DNA from: Sphingomonadales bacterium
GTDB taxonomy: Bacteria > Bacteroidota > Bacteroidia > Chitinophagales > Chitinophagaceae
Direction: 5' to 3'
Assembly (NCBI GenBank): GCA_016872155.1
Contig: VHBB01000004.1
Span: 1-64,000 of the forward strand
DNA: 64,000 bases
In this document: one piece after another, positions 44,578-53,427 of the stretch
Position numbering within the stretch: the stretch's first letter is position 1
Layout of the letters: each line of letters opens with the position of its first letter
The notes under the pieces: model-generated
Database searches by the model: none
Told to the model about the DNA's origin: nothing
Seen by the model: only the letters and a program-made list of their open reading frames with translations
Translations under genes and position numbers: made by a program

Positions 44578-46347
44578 TCAATAGTCCAGCTCAAGGCGAA
44601 GTCGATCTTTGAGCTCTTGTACCAGCGGATATTGTTTAACCAACTCTTGAAATTGTTCTTTGCTGCTCAGCATTCCTTCGGCAGTGGGCTGATGCCCGGC
44701 GGGCTCCTCTACCAGCACGGTAAATTTGAGGCCGATCACTTGCAGCTGTTGCTGTAAGAATTGAAAAAGGGTGTTGCGTTCTTGCTCAATGAATTTTTGC
44801 TCGATGTTATTGGTGGTTACGACTTCGAAGCTGCTGCCATCACTCACGCGTAGGCGGGCCGCCTCGAAGGGCTGTGCCGCGGGATTGCGCTCTAAGCGAA
44901 GTTGCTCGGTGTATTGAATCCAGGCGGCATTGAGCGAAGCCGATTCGAGCGTATGGCCGCTGCGTTGCCCGACCTCACTGCCTTGATGCTTGAACTGTTG
45001 CCGAATTTTATCTAGTGCACTTAAGCGGGGTGTCTCTATGACCAGTCGGGCCGAAGGCAGTTCCGAAGCGGGAGACTGAACGGGCTTTTGTTCAGGAACT
45101 GGCGTTGTAGCGACCGAAGCCTTTTGTTCGGATGCAGGTGTTGGGGTAACGGCCCCATTTGTATACAACCGAATGGGCGAGATTTTGAACGCCAGCGAGG
45201 CGTCAGCTATTTTTTTTTTAACCAGCCCGGGGCCGTCGGCAACGATCGTGAGCGCTTGTTGCAGATAGGCCAGTTTGATGAGGGCCATCTCTACATGCAG
45301 CCGTTTGTTACGGGCGCTACGGTAATTGATCTCGGCCTCACTGATTAGTTGAAGGGCACTTACCAGGTAAGCGGCCGTAACCGTAGTGGCGGTTTGACTG
45401 TATTGCTGCTTAAAATTCTCTACGGTATCGAGTAAAGCGATCGCTTGCGGGTCTTTGCATACCAAGAGATTTCTAAAAAATTCGGCCAGTCCGTTGAGTA
45501 CCGAATCGCCTTCGAATCCTTTGCTGTTGATTTCGTCGTACAAACGAATCATGCCACTCAGGTCTTGTTGCTGCATCATCGACAGCAGCCGAAAATAATA
45601 ATCGGCATCCAATATGTTCAGGTGCTCCAAGGTGGTGGCATACAGCAGATTTCCATTGGAGAAACTCACGATCTTATCGAACAGGCTTAGTGCATCGCGC
45701 AGACAGCCTTCGCTTTTTTGGGCAATCAGTTGCAAAGCGGCCCGCTCGGCTTTTACCTGCTCTTGCTGGGCTATCTTTTCGAGATGCGCTACGGTGTCTT
45801 CGGTAGTGATGCGTTTAAAGTCAAAGAGCTGACAACGACTTAGGATCGTGGGTAATATCTTGTGTTTTTCGGTGGTAGCCAAAATAAAGATCGCATAGGG
45901 CGGGGGCTCCTCGAGGGTCTTTAAAAAAGCATTGAAAGCCGATGCAGACAGCATGTGCACCTCGTCTATAACATACACTTTATAGCGTCCGGCCTGTGGG
46001 GCAAAGCGAACTTGCTCGGTAAGTTGTCTAATATCGTCCACCGAATTGTTCGAGGCGGCATCGAGCTCGAAATAATTCATCGATGCGCCCTCGTTAAAAG
46101 AGGTACAGCTGCTGCAGCTGTTACAAGCCTCGCCGGCAGCGGTGGGCTGCTCACAATTGATGGTCTTGGCAAGAATTCTGGCGCAGGTCGTCTTTCCTAC
46201 TCCGCGGGGTCCGCAAAATAGAAAGGCATGGGCCAGTTGTTGATTACGAATGGAATTTTTGAGCGTGGTGGTAATATGGTCTTGCCCCAGTACGCTATCG
46301 AACTGTTGTGGTCTGTACTTACGGGCCGAAACAATAAACCGCTCCAT
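44578..46347 (-). CDS. dnaX: DNA polymerase III subunit gamma/tau
   Basis: The 589-residue clamp-loader subunit has the ATPase domain with Walker A CGPRGVGKTTCAR near residue 45, a four-Cys zinc site (CEQP..CNSCSSC) near 65-80, DEVHMLS Walker B near 127, sensor I TTEKHKILP near 158, and domain III ending near 375. A long Pro/Ala-rich linker and a tau C-terminus for polymerase contact follow. An A10 run at codons 377-380 (minus strand 45219-45210), followed by a hairpin and by stops in both other frames, probably makes a short gamma form (see the recoding entry). The neighbour pdhC is unrelated. Confidence 0.97.
   Translation of the reverse strand: MERFIVSARKYRPQQFDSVLGQDHITTTLKNSIRNQQLAHAFLFCGPRGVGKTTCARILAKTINCEQPTAAGEACNSCSSCTSFNEGASMNYFELDAASNNSVDDIRQLTEQVRFAPQAGRYKVYVIDEVHMLSASAFNAFLKTLEEPPPYAIFILATTEKHKILPTILSRCQLFDFKRITTEDTVAHLEKIAQQEQVKAERAALQLIAQKSEGCLRDALSLFDKIVSFSNGNLLYATTLEHLNILDADYYFRLLSMMQQQDLSGMIRLYDEINSKGFEGDSVLNGLAEFFRNLLVCKDPQAIALLDTVENFKQQYSQTATTVTAAYLVSALQLISEAEINYRSARNKRLHVEMALIKLAYLQQALTIVADGPGLVKKKIADASLAFKISPIRLYTNGAVTPTPASEQKASVATTPVPEQKPVQSPASELPSARLVIETPRLSALDKIRQQFKHQGSEVGQRSGHTLESASLNAAWIQYTEQLRLERNPAAQPFEAARLRVSDGSSFEVVTTNNIEQKFIEQERNTLFQFLQQQLQVIGLKFTVLVEEPAGHQPTAEGMLSSKEQFQELVKQYPLVQELKDRLRLELDY
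45188..45219 (-). other. dnaX: Candidate programmed slippage/frameshift element in dnaX
   Basis: Reading the minus strand, an A10 run (45219-45210) in frame GTT AAA AAA AAA ATA is followed by TAGCT and a 6-bp hairpin (GACGCC/GGCGTT with one G-T pair, loop TCGCT, 45204-45188). Losing one A creates an immediate TAG; gaining one gives AAT AGC TGA. Either way translation stops at residue 379 or 381, just after the clamp-loader domains. Runs of this kind produce gamma in Thermus dnaX by transcriptional slippage, and E. coli uses a run plus hairpin for ribosomal frameshifting. Confidence 0.65.
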
Positions 46348-46413
46348 GGCTGCAAGATAACGAACGGCACAACATGGGCCGATCTTTGCGGTCTGTTGTG
46401 AATAAGTAAACGG

Positions 46414-47577
46414 CTATAGCACCGGATGTCGTTCTACCGCGCGGCTGCGATCGAAGGAGTAACGCCAGGTAATGAGCTTTCGGGTAGGATAGGTGTCGCC
46501 AATCCCTTGTGCCACATTGAGCATTTTGGGGTTAAAGTCTCCGATCCACTGAAGCTCGTAATAGGTGTAGCGATGCAAGGATTGGATCACGAATTTGGCC
46601 TCGTTGATCATATAAGCATCTACCCCCTTGCCCTGAAATTCCGGGATCACCCCAAAGATGATGCCCGTAAAGCGCGGGTTGGGTCGGGTATATTTAATAA
46701 ACAGAAATTTTAGTTGATGCCACCAGTCGAACTTTCCATTCAGGTACTTGAACCATTGGTTGAGATCGGGGATATTGACAAAAAAACCAATGGGTTCGTT
46801 ATGATAGTAAACAAACCAAACGATCTTCTCGTCCATAACCGGCTTCATTCTTTTGAACAGCGATAGGGCCACCTCTTCTCTCATCTCTTTTAATCCGCCA
46901 TGACCGGCCCAGGCTTTATTGTAGATGGTGGTAAAATCGTGTGCGAATTTTTCAAGTTGATTTTTGTTGATAAAGACCGCTTTGTAGGCCGGATCTTCTT
47001 TGAGGATCGAATGCCTGTCCAGTATTTTTTGATTGATCTCTTTGGTCGGGTCCAGCCCAAAACAGATCTGGTCAAAAAAGGGTATAAACCCATAGCCCTC
47101 GAATAGCTGCCGGTAATAGGGTTTATTGTAATTCATGCAATAAAGGGGGGGCTGAAATCCTTCTACGATCAATCCCCACCAGCGGTCCCTTTCTCCAAAA
47201 TTGATGGGCCCGTCCATCCCTTCCATGCCGCGGGCCTGTAGCCAGGCCTTGGCCGTGTCGAAGAGAAGATTCGCCGCCGTTTGGTCGTTTATACAATCAA
47301 AAAAACCGATCCCGCCCACCGGATATTGGTCTCCTTTGGTTCGATAGCGGCTATTGACAAAGGCCGCGATCCGGCCAATTTTTTCGCCGGTTTCGCTTAC
47401 TAATATCCAGCGAATGACCTCTCCGAAGCGAAAGGCCTTGTTTTTTTTAGGGTCGAACACCTCTTCTACATCCTTGTCTAACGGGCGAATATAGTTGGGG
47501 TCGCCGGCGTAGAGCCGAACATTGACCTCCAAAAAAGCCTTGCGTAGCCGGGGGGTATTTACTTCTTGTACCTGCAC
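46414..47577 (-). CDS. GNAT-like acetyltransferase family protein of unknown substrate
   Basis: The 387-residue protein begins with GTG 47577; no other start is available nearby. Its C-terminal half includes a GNAT-like core: IIFGVIPEFQGKGVDAYMINEAKF near residue 300, then YTYYELQWIGDFNPKMLNVAQGIG near 345. The N-terminal part (VRLYAGDPNYIRPLDKDVEEVF) and MDGPINFGERDRWWGLIVEGFQPP near 135 fit a second GNAT-like repeat. This double-domain form is widespread in Bacteroidota but, to my knowledge, has no assigned function. It is divergent from atpD, with mirrored promoters. Confidence 0.82.
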   Translation of the reverse strand: MQVQEVNTPRLRKAFLEVNVRLYAGDPNYIRPLDKDVEEVFDPKKNKAFRFGEVIRWILVSETGEKIGRIAAFVNSRYRTKGDQYPVGGIGFFDCINDQTAANLLFDTAKAWLQARGMEGMDGPINFGERDRWWGLIVEGFQPPLYCMNYNKPYYRQLFEGYGFIPFFDQICFGLDPTKEINQKILDRHSILKEDPAYKAVFINKNQLEKFAHDFTTIYNKAWAGHGGLKEMREEVALSLFKRMKPVMDEKIVWFVYYHNEPIGFFVNIPDLNQWFKYLNGKFDWWHQLKFLFIKYTRPNPRFTGIIFGVIPEFQGKGVDAYMINEAKFVIQSLHRYTYYELQWIGDFNPKMLNVAQGIGDTYPTRKLITWRYSFDRSRAVERHPVL

Positions 47578-47582
47578 AGCCG

Positions 47583-47590
47583 CAAAGGTA
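47583..47590 (-). promoter_or_regulatory. -7 promoter element of the GNAT-like gene
   Basis: The minus strand reads TACCTTTG, ending 5 nt before GTG 47577. It mirrors the atpD promoter across the divergent gap. Confidence 0.6.
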
Positions 47591-47667
47591 ACAAACCGGG
47601 GCCCGACCTCGGGTTTCGAGGGCCGGTGGGGGCCTATTTTTCTTTTCGATTTTTCGTGCCCCGCCCT

Positions 47668-47675
47668 TACCTTTG
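47668..47675 (+). promoter_or_regulatory. -7 promoter element of atpDC
   Basis: TACCTTTG followed by GCGG is a perfect TAnnTTTG box, about 50 nt ahead of ATG 47726. Confidence 0.6.
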
Positions 47676-47722
47676 CGGCCAGAAAAATAAGGGTCGACAG
47701 ACCGCTTACTTTTAAATTCTAA

Positions 47723-49225
<1,503 letters not shown>

Positions 49226-49243
49226 TGCCCAAATCGCAACCCT

Positions 49244-49498
49244 ATGAAGATCGAGATACTTACGCCCGAAAAAAAACTTTTCAGCGGCGACGCCTATGGA
49301 GTTCAAATGCCCGGACTGACCGGTTCTTTCGAAGTCTTAGAAAAGCATGCTCCTCTTATTAGTGCCCTTAAAGCGGGTACTGTAAAAGTGTTGGGTAACA
49401 AGCAGCAAGATCTTGCCAAATTTTCTATTCAGGGTGGCTTTGTTGAGGTACTACAAAATCAAGTGACGGTATTGGTAGAAGGAGGCGCTGCGATCTAA
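49244..49498 (+). CDS. atpC: F1F0 ATP synthase subunit epsilon (short form)
   Basis: The 84-residue product covers only the N-terminal beta-sandwich of epsilon (MKIEILTPEKKLFSGDAYGVQMPG, then EVLEKHAPLISALKAG, ending EVLQNQVTVLVEGGAAI). It lacks the C-terminal helix pair that blocks ATP hydrolysis in other bacteria. Such a short AtpC is usual for Bacteroidota as I recall. It is 18 bp after atpD in an operon, and its stop codon overlaps the yqgE stop on the other strand. Confidence 0.95.
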   Translation: MKIEILTPEKKLFSGDAYGVQMPGLTGSFEVLEKHAPLISALKAGTVKVLGNKQQDLAKFSIQGGFVEVLQNQVTVLVEGGAAI

Positions 49499-50046
49499 TT
49501 GAGTTGTGGATCGATCGGAAAATTGATCATCATCGCATAGTCGTTGCCCATGCTTTTTAAGGTCTCGTTCCAGATCTCCTGCGGTTTTTTATGAAACACC
49601 AATGATGATTGCGCAGTGGCGGTCATCCAGCTGTTTTGGTGCAACTCTTCTTGTAACTGGCCGGGCTCCCAACCGGCGTATCCAACAAAAAAGCGCAGCC
49701 GCGCGGGTTCGAGTGCATCCTCTTTCAATAAGTTTATGACGGTACTAAAATCGCCACCCCACCAGATGCCTTTTTTAATTTCGCGGCTGCCCGGAATCAA
49801 TCGGGGATATTGATGAATAAAATGCAGCGAATCGGTCTGTACGGGCCCGCCGTAGAACAAAGGCCATTTTTTTGATTGTAACTCGGGAACCAGCTGACTC
49901 AGATTTTGTTTATAGCGTCGGTTCAACACGAATCCTACCGATCCTTCTTTGTCGTGCGAGCACAACAGCACCACACTACGCAAAAAGTTAGCATCCTTTA
50001 AAAAGGGCTCAGCGACCAGCAGTGTACCCGGGGTTATTGAAGACAT
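49495..50046 (-). CDS. YqgE/AlgH family protein
   Basis: The protein has 183 residues from ATG 50046 (MSSITPGTLLVAEPFLKD); upstream in-frame starts add 25 unrelated residues. Family features are FLRSVVLLCSHDKEGSVGFVLNRR near residue 20-45, LFYGGPVQTDSLHFIHQ near 67, and FVGYAGWEPGQLQEELHQNSW near 115. The molecular role of YqgE/AlgH is not known. Its TAG and the atpC TAA share two bases (49496-49497), so the genes converge without a terminator between them. Confidence 0.93.
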   Translation of the reverse strand: MSSITPGTLLVAEPFLKDANFLRSVVLLCSHDKEGSVGFVLNRRYKQNLSQLVPELQSKKWPLFYGGPVQTDSLHFIHQYPRLIPGSREIKKGIWWGGDFSTVINLLKEDALEPARLRFFVGYAGWEPGQLQEELHQNSWMTATAQSSLVFHKKPQEIWNETLKSMGNDYAMMINFPIDPQLN

Positions 50047-50150
50047 GCTTGAATTTAAGCATTTTTGGTAATATTGACAACTCGTTAAAAAAATGTGAAG
50101 GCCTTTGTTTACGTTTATCAACTGAGACTCACTTAGTACTTTTATCGGCT

Positions 50151-51482
50151 GTGAAAAAAGTTTTCTCCCTAATTATCTTGTTGATCAGCCTCTCGCTGAT
50201 CGGTATCATATTGCTCCAGGTATCGTGGATCCGCAATATGGTCTTGGTTAGACAAGAACAGGTCAAGTACCAAGTAATTGAGGTGGTCAGGCAAGTAACG
50301 GACGATATAATGGGTTACAAGGGGTCTTTTCAACCCGGCCCGCGACGTAACTGGCTCGACGGGTTAGGGTGGGAGCCTTTTAGTCCCGGTTCGGTGGCCA
50401 GTCGGTATTCGATCGAAGACCTGGACCGAAAGTTCAGGTTAGCGTTTCGCAAGAGCGAACTGCCTGCGCTCAAATACGAGTTTGCCTTGGCCTCTTTCGA
50501 TAGAATGGGGTACAACGTATTCGAGAAAGTATCGTCGGGGTTTTATGCTGCCATTCAAGATACGGTCAACAATTTTAAAGTGAACAGGGGCTTTACGCCT
50601 TACAGCGGAACGGCCGGCGAAAGTTTAATGGCCAGTGAGGTCTTGTTCGTAGTGGTGCCCGATTTGCAGCGGGTCGTGCTTCGTTCACTGCGGTGGAACA
50701 TTGCGGCTTCCATTTTATTTACGCTTATTATTATTCTGGCTTTTTACGTAACGGTACGAACGCTATTGCAGCAAAAGAAACTCAGCGAGATCAAAAATGA
50801 TTTTATCAATAACATGACCCACGAGTTCAAAACCCCGCTTGCTACCATCTCGCTGGCTGTCGATGCCATGCGAAACGAAAAAGTGCTGCAAGACCGAGAA
50901 CGACTCGCTTATTTTAATGGGATCATCAAAGAAGAGAACCTACGCATGAATCGACAAGTCGAAACCATACTCAAGGCTTCACAACTAGAGCGAGATGAAT
51001 TGCAATTGACCATGAAGCCGGTTTCTTTGCACGCGATCGTTAGCCACGTGGTCGCAACGTTCGGGCTACAGCTCGATAATGCGCAGGGAACGATCGATCT
51101 GCAACTAAAGGCCGCTGCCGACCGCGTGCTGGCCGACGAAATTCATTTATCCAATCTTATTACCAACTTAATCGATAACGCCATCAAGTATGCTAAAGAG
51201 GGTGTGCCCCCGCGTATTCAGATCAGCTCTTCGGTGCAAGCGAAACAATGTACGCTATGTATTGAAGATAATGGCCTGGGTATGGGCCGCGACACGCTTA
51301 AGCGGATCTTCGAGAAGTTTTACCGCGCGCATACGGGCAACCGGCACAATGTAAAAGGATTTGGCCTTGGCCTTAGCTATGTTAAAACGGTCACCGAGGC
51401 CATGGGCGGTCAGATCAAAGCCGATAGTACACTTGGCAAAGGCAGCCAGTTTACCTTATCGCTTCCACTGGCCTCTTACTGA
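50151..51482 (+). CDS. Membrane sensor histidine kinase, orphan
   Basis: The 443-residue kinase starts at GTG 50151, which begins directly at the first transmembrane helix (VKKVFSLIILLISLSLIGIILLQ); an upstream start at 50022 would overlap yqgE. A periplasmic sensing domain of about 150 residues ends at a second helix (WNIAASILFTLIIILAFYVTV) near 185. The DHp domain has HEFKTPLATISL near 225, with catalytic motifs NLITNLIDNAIKYA (N box) near 340, IEDNGLGMG (G1) near 375 and FGLGLSY (G2) near 404. No response regulator gene is beside it in the window. The end overlaps queA by 7 bp. Confidence 0.93.
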   Translation: MKKVFSLIILLISLSLIGIILLQVSWIRNMVLVRQEQVKYQVIEVVRQVTDDIMGYKGSFQPGPRRNWLDGLGWEPFSPGSVASRYSIEDLDRKFRLAFRKSELPALKYEFALASFDRMGYNVFEKVSSGFYAAIQDTVNNFKVNRGFTPYSGTAGESLMASEVLFVVVPDLQRVVLRSLRWNIAASILFTLIIILAFYVTVRTLLQQKKLSEIKNDFINNMTHEFKTPLATISLAVDAMRNEKVLQDRERLAYFNGIIKEENLRMNRQVETILKASQLERDELQLTMKPVSLHAIVSHVVATFGLQLDNAQGTIDLQLKAAADRVLADEIHLSNLITNLIDNAIKYAKEGVPPRIQISSSVQAKQCTLCIEDNGLGMGRDTLKRIFEKFYRAHTGNRHNVKGFGLGLSYVKTVTEAMGGQIKADSTLGKGSQFTLSLPLASY

Positions 51483-52699
51483 TCGTTTCTCCACAGTAAA
51501 CTTCCATCGCCATAGCTCAAAAATCGATACGAGTGATCAAGGGCATGTCGATAGATCTTTCGCCAGTCTTCGTTGACCAGCGCAGCGATCAACAAGAGTA
51601 ACGTAGAGCGCGGCTGATGAAAGTTGGTCAGCAAGGCGTTGACCACTTGAAAGGGATAGCCGGGTGCTACCAGTAGCGAGGTTTGTGTTACGAAATGCTC
51701 TATTTTTTTTCGTTCCATCCATTCAATAAGTGTATCGATCACTTTTTCTAAGGGCGCGGTATAGTGCTGCAAGCTGTACCAGTCCCATTGAGAGAGCAAG
51801 GGCGGTTGTGGGTGGTCCTCTCTCAGAATTTTAAGGCCCAACCAATACAGACTTTCCAGGGTGCGTAGTGAAGTAGTGCCCACCGCCACCAATGGTTTGT
51901 CGAGTTGAGCCCGCCAGTTTTTTAGAAAAGAAAGTTTTACATCGATCCACTCTGCATGCATGTCATGCTCTTGCATCGTTGCAGCTTTGACAGGCTTAAA
52001 AGTGCCTGCCCCAACATGGAGTGTTAGAAAATCAAAATCGATCTTTTTGTCGCGCAGTAGGCCCAGTAGTTCATCTGTAAAATGTAGCCCTGCGGTGGGT
52101 GCGGCCACGGAGCCCTCTTGCTTGGCATAGACCGTTTGATAGGCGGTGCGATCGATTTTTTGGGCGGGTCTTTTGATATAGGGTGGCAGGGGAGTGGAGC
52201 CCGCCAATTCTAGCACCTGGGCCAGGGTTAGTGTAAAGGGGCTCCAACTAAGATCGATCAGAAAATGATCGTTCTCTTTTTTTTGTATCGCTGCTTGCAG
52301 TTGTACAGCGCCGATCTGTTTGATAAGCGAAACGCCCGGCTTCCACTTCGCAGCACCACCCACCAAACAGTGCAGCGTTACCGTTGATGTTGCCTGCAAG
52401 GCCTCACTCATTTCTTTGTAGGCAGGACCGGGTTGCAGGCAAAAGATCTCGATGGTGCCTCCCGTATTTTTTTCGAATAGCAGGCGAGCCGGAATTACTT
52501 TGGTTTCATTGAAGACCAAAAAACTATTCGTAGGCAACAAGGCGGCGAGATCCAGGTAGTGATGATCGCTGATAACACCGTTTTTGTAACAAAGCAACTT
52601 TGATTCGTGACGAACAGAAAGGGGGGCCACCGCAATTTTTTCTGCGGGCAGTTCGTAGGTGTAATCGTCAATGGAGAGCAAACGGGGGTCCTGCTTCAT
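51476..52699 (-). CDS. queA: S-adenosylmethionine:tRNA ribosyltransferase-isomerase QueA-like
   Basis: QueA transfers the ribose of SAM to queuosine precursor on tRNA. The 407-residue protein has IDDYTYELPAEKIAVAPL at the N-terminus, FLVFNETKVIPARL near 55-80, GSVAAPTAGLHFTDELL near 195, TLHVGAGTFKPV near 225, and near the C-terminus the YPFQVVNALLTNFHQPRSTLLLL motif. All are family features, and it is somewhat longer than the E. coli protein. The start is downstream of a GATATTTG box (minus strand, 52729-52722), one mismatch from TAnnTTTG. Confidence 0.94.
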   Translation of the reverse strand: MKQDPRLLSIDDYTYELPAEKIAVAPLSVRHESKLLCYKNGVISDHHYLDLAALLPTNSFLVFNETKVIPARLLFEKNTGGTIEIFCLQPGPAYKEMSEALQATSTVTLHCLVGGAAKWKPGVSLIKQIGAVQLQAAIQKKENDHFLIDLSWSPFTLTLAQVLELAGSTPLPPYIKRPAQKIDRTAYQTVYAKQEGSVAAPTAGLHFTDELLGLLRDKKIDFDFLTLHVGAGTFKPVKAATMQEHDMHAEWIDVKLSFLKNWRAQLDKPLVAVGTTSLRTLESLYWLGLKILREDHPQPPLLSQWDWYSLQHYTAPLEKVIDTLIEWMERKKIEHFVTQTSLLVAPGYPFQVVNALLTNFHQPRSTLLLLIAALVNEDWRKIYRHALDHSYRFLSYGDGSLLWRNDQ

Positions 52700-52758
52700 G
52701 CAACCAACTGTTGATGGGGTGCAAATATCGGAATAAGGGCTCCTTTTTTTGGGTCATG

Positions 52759-52795
52759 CACAGGTTTTCCACAGTAATCCACAGGCTATCCACCG
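52759..52795 (-). promoter_or_regulatory. Phased CACAG/DnaA-box-like repeat array ahead of queA and mraZ
   Basis: On the plus strand CACAG or CACCG starts at 52759, 52770, 52780 and 52791, that is every 10-11 bp. The array includes three DnaA-box-like 9-mers: TTTTCCACA (52765), TAATCCACA (52775) and CTATCCACC (52786), each one or two mismatches from TTATCCACA. On the minus strand the same bases read as GTGG-containing repeats, like the MraZ boxes at 52903. It may serve DnaA or MraZ. Confidence 0.5.
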
Positions 52796-52891
52796 AAATA
52801 TCGAAAAAGACATGCTCCCACTCAATAAAACTCAAGCCAGTAAAGGGTTATAGCCAATTTATTAATGGGGATAAATTAAGAAGCGAAAAAT

Positions 52892-52932
52892 TTGGAATGC
52901 TAGTGGTAAAAAGTGTTATTTTGTGGTAATTC
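52892..52932 (+). promoter_or_regulatory. mraZ (dcw) promoter with three 10-bp-phased MraZ-like boxes
   Basis: TTG (52892-52894) and the near-consensus TATTTTG (52917-52923) make a promoter about 36 nt before mraZ. Three decamers start at 52903, 52913 and 52923, each opening with GTGG, GTGT and GTGG. Known MraZ binds direct repeats with one-turn spacing next to its own promoter, so autorepression is likely. Confidence 0.6.
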
Positions 52933-52959
52933 GAAAAAAAATTACTCAAATCACTGATA

Positions 52960-53418
52960 ATGACTGGCTTTCTAGGAGAATTCGAGGCTACGTTAGATGC
53001 AAAGGGGCGTTTTCTGCTTCCGGCCGGCTTTAAGCGCCAGGTTAAGGAAGAGGAGCTGGACCGCTTTGTGATCAATCGTGGATTTGAGCAATGCTTGGCC
53101 CTATACACGCTCAAGGAGTGGGAGCCTTTGTTCGAAAAGATCAAAGGCCTCAATGAATTCGATCCCCGGCAGCGTGAATTCCGTCGGGCTTTTTTGAATG
53201 GCGCTACGTATGTAGAGCCCGATACGGCGGGTCGTATTCTGTTGCCGCCAAACCTAAAGGCCTATGCGCAGCTCGAGAAAGATATCGTGATCGCATCGGC
53301 TGGTAACAAAATGGAAATCTGGGATAGTAATAAGTACAAAAAGTTCTTTGACTCCTTTTCTTCGGATGCTTTTAGCAATCTGGGCAATGAAGTGATGGGA
53401 GGCGGACCCGCTAATTGA
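52960..53418 (+). CDS. mraZ: Transcriptional regulator MraZ
   Basis: MraZ is the DNA-binding first gene of the dcw cluster and represses it in E. coli. The 152-residue protein has two MraZ (AbrB-like) domains: FLGEFEATLDAKGRFLLPAGFK near residue 4-25 and VEPDTAGRILLPPNLKAYAQL near 86-105, with the DxKGR and DxxGR motifs of the family. It lies 9 bp before rsmH and downstream of an array of boxes that it probably binds itself. Confidence 0.97.
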   Translation: MTGFLGEFEATLDAKGRFLLPAGFKRQVKEEELDRFVINRGFEQCLALYTLKEWEPLFEKIKGLNEFDPRQREFRRAFLNGATYVEPDTAGRILLPPNLKAYAQLEKDIVIASAGNKMEIWDSNKYKKFFDSFSSDAFSNLGNEVMGGGPAN

Positions 53419-53427
53419 TCGAACCAC

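Larger units (their letters stand above)
47579..47679. repeat. Inverted repeat formed by the divergent promoters
   Basis: GCCGCAAAGGTAA (47579-47591) is the exact 13-bp reverse complement of TTACCTTTGCGGC (47667-47679). The arms contain the two mirrored -7 boxes, 75 bp apart. The symmetry may simply reflect the promoter consensus and start-site sequence on each side. Confidence 0.5.

Noticed and set aside
52759-52860. Replication origin (oriC)
   Set aside because: DnaA-like boxes and AT-rich DNA are present, but the boxes are imperfect, gene orientation does not switch clearly here, and no dnaA/dnaN is near. Kept only as an alternative reading of the phased array.
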